DNA from: an uncultured Lachnospiraceae bacterium | GTDB lineage: Bacteria > Bacillota > Clostridia > Lachnospirales > Lachnospiraceae | Length of the DNA stretch: 5,650 nucleotides | Assembly (NCBI GenBank): GCA_949283905.1 | Contig: CASDUB010000075.1 | Span: 1 to 5,650 of the forward strand | Direction: 5' to 3' | Shown here: one piece after another, positions 1 through 5,359 of the stretch | How positions within the stretch are numbered: the stretch's first letter is position 1 | How the letters are laid out: every line of letters begins with the position of its first letter | Position numbers and translations under genes: made by a program | Notes under the pieces: generated by a model | What the model saw: only the letters and a program-made list of their open reading frames with translations | Told to the model about the DNA's origin: nothing | Database searches by the model: none

Positions 1-549
1 CGAAACGGAAGCGGAAAGACGGTATTGTTTAAATGTATCTGCGGTCTTTTAAATGTTGATGAAGGAATTATTAAAGTAGGCGGAAAGCAGATCGGAAGAG
101 AGATAAGCGCGCCGAAGGATGTGGGAGTCATAATCGAAACGCCGGGATTTCTTCCTGAGTATACAGGGTATCAGAATCTTTCTTTCTTAGCTGATATAAG
201 AAGGAAAATTAAAAAGGAAGATATATATGAAGTTATCAGGCGTGTCGGGCTTGATCCGGAAAGTAAAAAACAAGTTGGAAAATATTCAATGGGTATGAAG
301 CAGCGTCTTGGAATAGCCCAGGCGATTATGGAAGATCCGGAGTTATTAATTCTTGATGAGCCTATGAACGGCCTTGATAACCAGGGTGTGAGCGATATTA
401 GAAAACTCCTGCTGGAATTAAAGGCGGCGGGTAAGACCATATTGCTGGCAAGCCACAACAGAGAGGATATTTCTATTTTGTCGGATGCTGTTATCGAGAT
501 CGACAGGGGCAGGATAATTTCAAATATCGAATACACAAAAGAAGGGTAA
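1..549 (+). CDS. ABC transporter ATP-binding protein, bacitracin/lantibiotic (BcrA-like) type; 5' end outside window
   Basis: This is the ATP-hydrolysing subunit of an ABC exporter, cytoplasmic and expected to pair with an ABC-2-type membrane permease. The reading frame is open from base 1, and the first visible residues are the end of Walker A (NGSGKT, visible residues 2-7), so only about the first 35-40 residues are missing. Next come the IIETPGF segment where most ABC proteins have the Q-loop, the signature YSMGMKQR (95-102), Walker B LLILDEP with D119/E120, the D-loop NGLD and the H-loop histidine H152. IExP instead of a Q-loop glutamine and SMGMKQR instead of LSGGQ are typical of the BcrA/lantibiotic-immunity branch, so drug or antimicrobial-peptide export or immunity is likely (family knowledge). 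No permease follows; a terminator comes right after the stop, so the permease must be upstream or elsewhere. ATPase confidence is high, substrate unknown. Confidence 0.95.
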   Translation, partial: RNGSGKTVLFKCICGLLNVDEGIIKVGGKQIGREISAPKDVGVIIETPGFLPEYTGYQNLSFLADIRRKIKKEDIYEVIRRVGLDPESKKQVGKYSMGMKQRLGIAQAIMEDPELLILDEPMNGLDNQGVSDIRKLLLELKAAGKTILLASHNREDISILSDAVIEIDRGRIISNIEYTKEG

Positions 550-554
550 GTTTG

Positions 555-607
555 AAAAAAGGAGAAACTTCGCTATTGTATCTCCTTAAAGAAGTTTCTC
601 TTTTTTT
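555..607 (+). terminator. Intrinsic terminator after the ABC ATPase gene, probably bidirectional
   Basis: GAGAAACTTC (562-571) and GAAGTTTCTC (591-600) are a perfect 10-bp inverted repeat. The stem is extended by the A-run 555-560 against the T-run 601-607, so each strand has a U-tract after the hairpin. It begins six bases after the ATPase stop. A weaker alternative pairing, GGAGA (561-565) with TCTCC (581-585), exists inside the loop; I give it no function. Confidence 0.85.
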
Positions 608-650
608 GATTTTTAAGTTTGCCGGCAAGATAGATAATTAGACAGTTGTA

Positions 651-659
651 TGTTATACT
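651..659 (+). promoter_or_regulatory. Extended -10 promoter element for fic
   Basis: TGTTATACT is an extended -10 (TGn followed by TATACT, 654-659), one base from the TATAAT consensus. No good -35 is visible at the usual distance, which is common when the TG extension is present. Transcription would begin near 666, giving a leader of about 47 bases before the start at 713. It lies after the ATPase terminator, so fic is probably an independent unit. Confidence 0.55.
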
Positions 660-712
660 TAGGTTTACTAAAAAGTAATCTAAGACTTGAATATATATTG
701 GAGAAAAAAATA

Positions 713-1489
713 ATGCCGCTATTTGATAACGAAAACAGAATCTCACAGATTGAAACAGAAAAAGATAAAATTTTTCAGTACATGGAAAATCCGTTGATTT
801 GTCAGCCGTTTATGGAAGATTTTGCAAGGAGATTTTCATGGAGTACGAACGCCATTGAGGGAAATACCCTGTCGCTGGAGGAAACGATCGCGATAATCGA
901 TTATGATGAGGTAAGGTCTAATCATACCTATTCAGAATATACAGACGCAAAAAATTCTTATTATGCAATTCAAAAAATGCTGCTTCCTTTTAATAAGACG
1001 AAAATTGACGAAACATGGATAAAGAAAACAAATGGCTTTATCATGCATACGCAAGGAGAATATAGAGAGAATACTGTTTATATCGGAAATCTGGCTGAAG
1101 CAGTATATTACCCGCCGGAGCCACAGGATGTTCCGGCGCTTATGAAAAAATGGAGCCGAGAAGCAAATATAGAGGCAGGGACAACTAAGGAAACTTTTGA
1201 AAAGATTGCTGTCAGCCATATCCGGTTTGAACGGATTCATCCTTTTTCAGACGGAAATGGCAGAACAGGGAGAATGATCGTTAATCAACAGTTGATAAAT
1301 AACGGATTCCTGCCTGTTTCTATTTCGCCAACCGGAAAGTACAGAGAGGCGTTCAGGAGATATGATAAAAGAGAAGATATCTCGGAAATGATTTACGTTT
1401 TATTAAAAAGCGAACTGGAATCTTTTGAAAGGGTACGCAGTCTGGCATTGAAACTTTCAAAAGATCGGGAAAAACAGAAAATATTATAA
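713..1489 (+). CDS. Fic family protein, class II (putative AMP transferase)
   Basis: Fic enzymes usually transfer AMP from ATP to a hydroxyl side chain of a target protein. The catalytic motif HPFSDGNGRTGRM is at residues 176-188 with catalytic H176. Upstream are the usual substrate-binding flap (YRENTVYIG, 117-125) and the N-terminal inhibitory-helix motif, T45-x-x-x-E49-G50 inside STNAIEGNT. E49 is expected to block productive ATP binding by competing with the second arginine of the Fic motif. An N-terminal inhibitory helix in the same chain makes this class II, so no separate antitoxin is required. Length is 258 aa. An in-frame ATG at 650 would add 21 residues, but it overlaps the -10 element; the ATG at 713 has GGAG (700-703) nine bases ahead. 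All key residues are present, so it looks intact. The target protein is unknown; a role in stress, toxin-antitoxin biology or phage defence is inference. Confidence 0.93.
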   Translation: MPLFDNENRISQIETEKDKIFQYMENPLICQPFMEDFARRFSWSTNAIEGNTLSLEETIAIIDYDEVRSNHTYSEYTDAKNSYYAIQKMLLPFNKTKIDETWIKKTNGFIMHTQGEYRENTVYIGNLAEAVYYPPEPQDVPALMKKWSREANIEAGTTKETFEKIAVSHIRFERIHPFSDGNGRTGRMIVNQQLINNGFLPVSISPTGKYREAFRRYDKREDISEMIYVLLKSELESFERVRSLALKLSKDREKQKIL

Positions 1490-1497
1490 AGTTTATG

Positions 1498-1532
1498 AAA
1501 AGCATTATCGCATCTGCGGTAGTGCTCTTTTT
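1498..1532 (+). terminator. Intrinsic terminator of fic
   Basis: AGCATTATCGC (1501-1511) pairs with GCGGTAGTGCT (1516-1526) over 11 bp, including two G-U pairs, with loop ATCT. CTTTTT follows at 1527-1532. It starts nine to twelve bases after the fic stop. A second, longer T-run at 1547-1556 follows CGAT..TTGCT, which can pair imperfectly with the left arm and may be a backup. Confidence 0.8.
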
Positions 1533-1610
1533 CGATGAAATTGCTGTTTTTTTTTTGAGGCATAAAAATAGTTTGCAGAATAGGGACAAAAAATGACTGT
1601 TTAAGCCATC

Positions 1611-1640
1611 TTAAAAATGTGACGGAATTGATGTGATAAT
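1611..1640 (+). promoter_or_regulatory. Weak candidate promoter in the fic-kinase spacer
   Basis: TTAAAA (1611-1616), an 18-base spacer and GATAAT (1635-1640) with a TG extension at 1632-1633 resemble a sigma-70-type promoter. It would start transcription near 1647, only about 80 bases before the end of the terminator at 1665-1727. In AT-rich DNA such matches arise by chance, and no reading frame is served by it. Confidence 0.25.
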
Positions 1641-1664
1641 ATACTTTTGCAAATCCAGGCAAGC

Positions 1665-1727
1665 AAAAAAGAGAAACTCTATCCGGTTGGAAAGATATCA
1701 CTTCCGGTAAATGAGTTTCTTTTTTTT
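1665..1727 (+). terminator. Bidirectional-looking hairpin terminator without an obvious upstream gene
   Basis: AGAAACTC (1672-1679) pairs with GAGTTTCT (1713-1720). The A-run 1665-1670 pairs with the T-run 1721-1727 outside, and CCGG (1683-1686) can pair with CCGG (1704-1707) inside. Either strand carries a U-tract after the stem. The outer arms closely match the terminator at 555-607 (both AAAAAA then GAGAAACT, mirrored by AGTTTCT and T-run). Fic already has its own terminator at 1498-1532, so this one either ends a short unannotated transcript or insulates the kinase module. Apart from these signals, 1533-1791 holds no supportable gene. Confidence 0.65.
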
Positions 1728-1791
1728 AAATGTATTTTAACCAGGCTTTTAGTTTGAGATTGAATAAGAACAATAAGTCAGGAGATAGGCG

Positions 1792-1820
1792 TTGATTTTA
1801 TTTGTCTGTGCCGATACAAT
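1792..1820 (+). promoter_or_regulatory. Sigma-70-type promoter of the small-protein/kinase pair
   Basis: TTGATT (1792-1797), a 17-base spacer and TACAAT (1815-1820) give near-consensus -35 and -10 boxes. Predicted transcription start is about 1827, so the mRNA leader is only about 14 bases and barely contains the ribosome binding site GAGG (1829-1832). This favours translation starting at 1838 or 1841 over the upstream GTG/ATG codons. I saw no clear operator palindrome over the promoter. Confidence 0.65.
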
Positions 1821-1840
1821 AAAGAGGCGAGGTGATGATG

Positions 1841-2143
1841 ATGGGAAATGATAAGTTATCAACGCAAATGCAGATTAAAGATAAAACTTCCTCAAAGTCT
1901 GTTCAAGATGTAATCAGGGAAAAATCTTATGAGTATGGTCTGCCGGAATACCTTCAGAATGACTTGGATGCGTATAAGGAAGGGTTAAAAAACCATTCTC
2001 CGATATTAGATTGTTTGTGGGGAGAATTGTATGGCAGCATTAACTTGGCAGAAATTAATGAAGGTGCGATTACATCGGAACATGCTGATTATCTCAGAAA
2101 AAAATTTTTATGGGGAGGCGGAGATTCATATGAAAGAGATTGA
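1841..2143 (+). CDS. Small acidic helical protein of unknown family, encoded before a HipA-like kinase (candidate antitoxin/partner)
   Basis: I do not recognise a named domain. The 100-aa product is mostly predicted helix, soluble and charged, with no signal peptide, membrane segment or helix-turn-helix that I can see. The likely conserved core is the C-terminal half: YGLPEYLQNDLDAY, then LDCLWGELYGSIN, then ITSEHADYLRKKFL. Similar small proteins with a DCLWGELYGSIN-like core seem familiar to me from Clostridia, but this is recollection, not a search. Starts are stacked (GTG 1832, ATG 1835, 1838, 1841); 1841 is chosen because GAGG at 1829-1832 is eight bases away and the promoter puts the 5' end near 1827. 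The stop overlaps the next gene by 14 bases, so the two are translationally coupled. A partner or antitoxin role rests only on this arrangement. Confidence 0.8.
   Translation: MGNDKLSTQMQIKDKTSSKSVQDVIREKSYEYGLPEYLQNDLDAYKEGLKNHSPILDCLWGELYGSINLAEINEGAITSEHADYLRKKFLWGGGDSYERD
2112..2123 (+). promoter_or_regulatory. Ribosome binding site of the HipA-like kinase, inside the preceding gene
   Basis: GGGGAGG (2112-2118) followed by GGAG (2120-2123) lies 6-11 bases before the ATG at 2130 and encodes the Gly-rich tail of the small protein. It decides the kinase start: an in-frame upstream ATG at 2031 has no comparable site. Confidence 0.75.
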
Positions 2144-3017
2144 TTTTACAAAATGCAGACGCATTTTAGGTAAAGCATACAGCGGAGCCAATGGCAAAAA
2201 GATTGCTGTAGAATATGAAGGTGAAGTTTATATGCTTAAATTCCCGCCTTCTGCGGCAAATAAGCCGACAGAGCTCTCATATACAAATAGCTGTTTCAGT
2301 GAGAATATAGCAAGCAGTATTTTTCGAATGTTGGGTATCAAAGCACAGAAAACCTTGCTTGGCACGTTTCATGTATCAGGCAAAACGAAAGTAGTATGCG
2401 CATGCAAAGATTTTACATCGGACGGAAAGATTCTATATGATTTTTGCTCCATTAAGAATACAATTATTGATTCAGAACATGGCGGCACAGGCACAGAATT
2501 GTCTGATATTATAGAAAGCATAGAAAAACAGCAATTTGTCAATCCTGTTACGCTTAAAGAGCATTTTTGGAATGTATTTGTGGTGGATGCTTTTCTTGGG
2601 AATTTTGACAGACATAATGGAAACTGGGGTTTTTTGTATGATACGATTTCTCAATGTACGGAGATAGCACCTGTTTTTGATTGCGGAAGTTGTCTGCTGC
2701 CGCAGGCGGATGAGAATACGATGGAACGTGTTTTACATGATGAAAATGAGATGAACGCTCGTATTTTCCAATTTCCCACATCTATTATAAAGGAAAACGG
2801 CAGGAAAATTAATTATTATGATTTTCTTATAAAAGGCCTGTATGAAGGATGCAATGATGCGCTATTGAGGATAGTGCCTAAAATAAATATGGATGAGATC
2901 TGCGAATTTATAGAAGATGTGCCGTATCTTTCTGATTTGCAGCATATATTTTATCAGACTTATATTACGGAAAGATGGAAAAAGCTTATTTTACCGGCTT
3001 ATGAAAGGATTAGATAA
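2130..3017 (+). CDS. HipA/CtkA-like serine/threonine protein kinase (candidate toxin)
   Basis: A soluble 295-aa protein with the HipA-fold kinase signature. Visible elements in order: a Gly-containing loop (GKAYSGANGKK, 14-24) for nucleotide binding, the probable ATP-anchoring lysine K37 in YMLKFP, a following helix with E58 in FSENIASSIFRMLGI, the catalytic loop DAFLGNFDRHNGNW (153-166) with putative catalytic D160 and metal ligand N165, and the metal-binding APVFDCGS with D184. NxDRHxxN plus a following YD/FD-type aspartate is the hallmark of the HipA_C family. The chain is shorter than E. coli HipA (about 440 aa) and lacks the HipA N-terminal subdomain 1, resembling the compact CtkA-type proteins. 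In HipA systems the kinase phosphorylates a translation factor or tRNA synthetase and halts growth; the target here is unknown. No HipB-like HTH gene is adjacent; the coupled upstream gene takes that position. All catalytic residues are intact. Confidence 0.88.
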   Translation: MKEIDFTKCRRILGKAYSGANGKKIAVEYEGEVYMLKFPPSAANKPTELSYTNSCFSENIASSIFRMLGIKAQKTLLGTFHVSGKTKVVCACKDFTSDGKILYDFCSIKNTIIDSEHGGTGTELSDIIESIEKQQFVNPVTLKEHFWNVFVVDAFLGNFDRHNGNWGFLYDTISQCTEIAPVFDCGSCLLPQADENTMERVLHDENEMNARIFQFPTSIIKENGRKINYYDFLIKGLYEGCNDALLRIVPKINMDEICEFIEDVPYLSDLQHIFYQTYITERWKKLILPAYERIR

Positions 3018-3034
3018 TCAAGAGATATTATGTC

Positions 3035-4000
3035 ATGAAAACTAACGCAACACGCTATTATTATATTGATAATATAAGAGCTGTCCTTATCATTCTGGTG
3101 GTATTCGGACATCTTTTGGAAACGGTCACATTTGATCAGAAGGACTTTCTGTACAATGTGATCTATTCTTTTCATATGCCCGCTTTCGCTTTTATTTCGG
3201 GGTTGTGCTACAAACGAAAAGATAAACCTGCGGGGCGTATCGGACGCTATATTTTGCTATATTTAGTATTTCAGGTCCTGTACATTATCTTCAGGAATTT
3301 TGTACTGGAAAAGCCGACGCCTTTTCAGTTCACAACTCCCTATTGGATACTGTGGTATCTCGCGGCTATGATCTTTTGGACGATAGCTGCCGATTATCTT
3401 GATTTTTCGATAATAAGCGGTCTTTTAGTCATAGCTGTTTCTGTTGTTCTGGCTCTTATGATCGGATATGAAACCACGTTTGGATATAATATGTCGCTGT
3501 CGAGGATCGTTTCGTTCTTTCCGTTTTATATTACCGGAGTTTATATTTCCAGATTCAGGGATCGTTTATCGGCGGGCGTTAAGAAAGTTCCGGGTGCGAT
3601 ATGGAAGACTGCTTCGCTTTTAGCGGTGATCGCGTGCGTGTTAAATATATGGGAAAAGAGTGCACATATTAACCGCAAGTGGCTGTATGATTCTTTTCCT
3701 TATGCCGAGATGGATTATAACGCGGTGATAAGGCTTATGTTCTTTATCGTGGCTGCGGCATTCATTTTCTTTTTTATGGCATACGCCTATAATAAAAAGA
3801 TCCCGATCTTTACGGCAATCGGAAGAAATTCGCTGCCGGTTTTTCTGCTTCACGGATTTATCGTGAAGTATCTTAATCATATAAAATGGTCGCGGCAATT
3901 AGTTCATCCGCTGGCTGCGTGTATATTGCTTGCTGCGATACTTGCGCTGCTGCTTTCTTCAAAACCGATTGCGCTTGTATTTAAGAAAGTCTTCAGGTGA
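3035..4000 (+). CDS. Membrane acyltransferase, acyltransferase-3 family (fucose 4-O-acetylase-like)
   Basis: An integral membrane enzyme expected to move an acetyl or other acyl group onto a cell-surface sugar or polymer. The 321-aa chain has about ten hydrophobic helices, roughly at residues 16-33, 42-58, 69-91, 103-121, 128-147, 152-170, 187-205, 230-254, 262-283 and 290-310. The N-terminal motif DNIRAVLIILVVFGH contains R15 and the presumed catalytic H26, as in OafA/NolL-type acyltransferases. FHMPAFAFISGL, PYWILWYLAAM and GRNSLPVFLLHGF are further family landmarks. Length fits the short single-domain group without a SGNH domain. The start at 3035 has only a weak AAGAG site ten bases upstream and lies 17 bases after the kinase stop, so read-through from the kinase promoter is possible; whether the two are functionally linked is doubtful. 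The acceptor molecule cannot be read from sequence. Confidence 0.9.
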   Translation: MKTNATRYYYIDNIRAVLIILVVFGHLLETVTFDQKDFLYNVIYSFHMPAFAFISGLCYKRKDKPAGRIGRYILLYLVFQVLYIIFRNFVLEKPTPFQFTTPYWILWYLAAMIFWTIAADYLDFSIISGLLVIAVSVVLALMIGYETTFGYNMSLSRIVSFFPFYITGVYISRFRDRLSAGVKKVPGAIWKTASLLAVIACVLNIWEKSAHINRKWLYDSFPYAEMDYNAVIRLMFFIVAAAFIFFFMAYAYNKKIPIFTAIGRNSLPVFLLHGFIVKYLNHIKWSRQLVHPLAACILLAAILALLLSSKPIALVFKKVFR

Positions 4001-4083
4001 AATAATTTTATCAGATTGATTGTCAATTAAATCCGATATTTGTAAAAAATTTAAAATTGCTTGTAAGCATATTATTTGATACT

Positions 4084-4248
4084 ATGATACTAAGGTCAGA
4101 AGGTCAGGCTTTTCATGCTTGCATGAAAATGACTGACTTTGAGACCTGCAAAACACCGAACAGCAGCCATTTTTCAAGGGAAAATGAGCGGATGTGAGGT
4201 GTTTTAGGATTTCGGAAGCGCGTAGCACGAAGAAATCCGTAGTATCAT
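4084..4248. repeat. Three-hairpin palindromic element closed by a 9-bp terminal inverted repeat (MITE- or structured-RNA-like)
   Basis: ATGATACTA (4084-4092) and TAGTATCAT (4240-4248) are perfect inverted ends. Between them three hairpins follow almost without spacer. Hairpin A, 4093-4147: AGGTC/GACCT, AAGGTCAG/CTGACTTT and TTTTCATG/CATGAAAA with loop CTTG. Hairpin B, 4150-4205: AAAACACC/GGTGTTTT outside and CATTTTT/GAAAATG inside. Hairpin C, 4207-4238: GGATTTC/GAAATCC. Folded, it is a cloverleaf with a four-way junction. It has no long reading frame and no tRNA landmarks. Such intergenic palindromes are often multi-copy in Clostridia, but copy number cannot be seen here. Preceding bases 4001-4083 are AT-rich spacer with only short weak hairpins and no clear terminator for the acyltransferase gene. 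Confidence 0.6.
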
Positions 4249-4264
4249 GAGGTTAAAATATATT

Positions 4265-4293
4265 TTGACTTCAACATCATACCATAATAGTAT
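4265..4293 (+). promoter_or_regulatory. Promoter of the riboswitch-controlled cobalamin unit
   Basis: TTGACT (4265-4270, one mismatch to TTGACA), a 17-base spacer and TAGTAT (4288-4293) predict transcription beginning near 4300, exactly at the 5' edge of the riboswitch aptamer. The placement supports the call more than the imperfect -10 does. Confidence 0.6.
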
Positions 4294-4302
4294 ATAGAGT
4301 AG

Positions 4303-4493
4303 TGAACGGTGTCTGCAGGTGCAAGCCGTGCAGGTGAAAAGGGAAGCGGGTGCAAGTCCCGCACGAACTCGTCACTGTAATCAGTAATGCGTAAGATCAA
4401 TATCTGATGTTTGATTTATACATCAGATAAGCCACTGTGAAAACGGGAAGGCGATCAACGCGAAAAACTGTAAGTCAGGAGACCTGCCGTTCA
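4303..4493 (+). promoter_or_regulatory. Cobalamin (adenosylcobalamin/B12) riboswitch aptamer
   Basis: The closing stem P1 is TGAACGG (4303-4309) with CCGTTCA (4487-4493). Inside are a hairpin CTGCA/TGCAG (4313-4333), the conserved GTGAAAAGGGAA stretch, the GCGGG/CCCGC stem (4346-4362) around TGCAAGT, the invariant CACTGT (4373-4378), a variable 9-bp peripheral hairpin TATCTGATG/CATCAGATA (4401-4429), and the B12 box AGTCAGGAGACCTGCC (4473-4488). These are the standard landmarks of the cobalamin riboswitch family. It binds a cobalamin and, with the terminator at 4578-4613, should switch off cbiL and the downstream gene when B12 is abundant. The ligand subtype (adenosyl versus methyl/hydroxo) is not decided here. 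Confidence 0.95.
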
Positions 4494-4539
4494 TGGCAGA
4501 CATAAAGCCACGAGTAATTGGCGATTGGTCACATTTAAG

Positions 4540-4559
4540 ACACAGCTGTGGAGCTGTGT
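4540..4559 (+). other. Perfect 8-bp hairpin in the riboswitch expression platform
   Basis: ACACAGCT (4540-4547) and AGCTGTGT (4552-4559) enclose loop GTGG. It lies between the aptamer and the terminator and is followed by TGTTGTT, not a true T-run, so it is probably a spacer or folding-pause hairpin rather than a terminator. CACAGCTGTG is itself a palindrome, so slipped pairing is possible. Confidence 0.5.
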
Positions 4560-4577
4560 TGTTGTTATGCGTGTACC

Positions 4578-4613
4578 GGCCTCTTTATCGTGGACTCGAT
4601 AGGGGCTTTTTTT
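4578..4613 (+). terminator. Riboswitch-controlled intrinsic terminator before cbiL
   Basis: GCCTCT..ATCG (4579-4590) pairs with CGATAGGGGC (4597-4606) with a two-base TT bulge and loop TGGACT, followed by seven T (4607-4613). It sits between the cobalamin aptamer and the ribosome binding site of cbiL, so regulation is by transcription termination rather than by hiding the ribosome binding site. Confidence 0.85.
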
Positions 4614-4655
4614 ATGCCTCAAAATTTTATTCGGGTCTTAAGAAAGGAGAATAGT

Positions 4656-5336
4656 ATGAGCGGAAAACTTTATGGAGTGGGGATAGGTCCGGGCGATCCT
4701 GAGCTTTTGACTTTAAAAGCCTACAGGATATTGAAAGAAGCGGATATAATCGCTTTTCCCGGGGAAATACCCGAAGAGACAGTAGCCTTTGATATTATAG
4801 GCAAAATAGTTGATTTATCCGGTAAACAGCTCTTGGGTCTGTCATTTCCGATGACAAAAAACAAAGAAGAACTCGAAAAAGAACATGACAAAGGAGCCGC
4901 GGTGATTGAATCGTACCTGAAACAGGACAAGACTATCGCGTTTCCCACACTGGGAGATCCGTGTGTGTATTCTACTTATTTTTATATTCACAAGAGGATC
5001 ATCGAAAGAGAATATGAAGCGGAAATCATTCCGGGGATCACTTCGTTTTGCGCTGCGGCGGCCATGATAAACGAATCCCTTGCGGAAACCGATCGCCAGC
5101 TGCATATTATCCCGTCTGCTTACGGGATCGAGGAAGCTCTTAAACTTCCGGGGACTAAAGTTTTGATGAAAGCCTGCGGCAAATACAAAGAAGTTTACAG
5201 ACAGGCTAAGGAAAGCGGTCAGGATGTATGGTGCATTCAGAATCTCGGAATGAAGAACGAGCGTATCTTATTTGACGCGGACGAAGAAGAAATAGAGAAC
5301 AGTTACTATACATTGTTTATTGTTAAAGAAAGATGA
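4656..5336 (+). CDS. cbiL: Precorrin-2 / cobalt-factor II C20-methyltransferase
   Basis: This cytoplasmic enzyme adds a methyl group from S-adenosylmethionine to C-20 of the corrin precursor, an early step of cobalamin ring synthesis. The 226-aa chain shows the family N-terminus GVGIGPGDPELLTLKA (7-22), the SAM-pocket loop PTLGDPCVYST (97-107) and EIIPGITSF (123-131). Length matches the CobI/CbiL group of tetrapyrrole methylases (about 220-250 aa). The start at 4656 is set by AGGAGA (4645-4650) and agrees with the family N-terminus; the frame stays open upstream into the riboswitch, but that is not coding. CbiL (anaerobic, cobalt-containing substrate) is preferred over CobI because the apparent host is an anaerobic Clostridia-type bacterium; sequence alone does not separate them. 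It is the first gene under the cobalamin riboswitch and is followed 23 bases later by an exported-protein gene. Confidence 0.93.
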   Translation: MSGKLYGVGIGPGDPELLTLKAYRILKEADIIAFPGEIPEETVAFDIIGKIVDLSGKQLLGLSFPMTKNKEELEKEHDKGAAVIESYLKQDKTIAFPTLGDPCVYSTYFYIHKRIIEREYEAEIIPGITSFCAAAAMINESLAETDRQLHIIPSAYGIEEALKLPGTKVLMKACGKYKEVYRQAKESGQDVWCIQNLGMKNERILFDADEEEIENSYYTLFIVKER

Positions 5337-5359
5337 CGACAGATTTAAAGGGGTAAATT

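Noticed and set aside
171..536. Minus-strand open frame opposite the ABC ATPase gene
   Set aside because: It mirrors a clearly coding + strand gene with intact ABC motifs, has no RBS or family features, and is a shadow frame.
1353..1701. Minus-strand open frames across the end of fic and the spacer
   Set aside because: They run through two terminator hairpins and the fic C-terminus and encode low-complexity Phe/Ser/Lys-rich sequence without domain signals.
2031..2129. N-terminal extension of the HipA-like kinase from ATG 2031
   Set aside because: It overlaps the small upstream gene in another frame, lacks a ribosome binding site, and the residues do not resemble a HipA N-terminus; ATG 2130 has a very strong site.
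4084..4248. Cloverleaf read as a tRNA or tmRNA
   Set aside because: It is too long for a tRNA, with no T-loop, no anticodon-type seven-base loop and no CCA-type acceptor end; the resemblance is only in the number of hairpins.
4548..4655. N-terminal extension of CbiL into the riboswitch platform
   Set aside because: It would be translated from the terminator hairpin; the family N-terminus and the RBS place the start at 4656.
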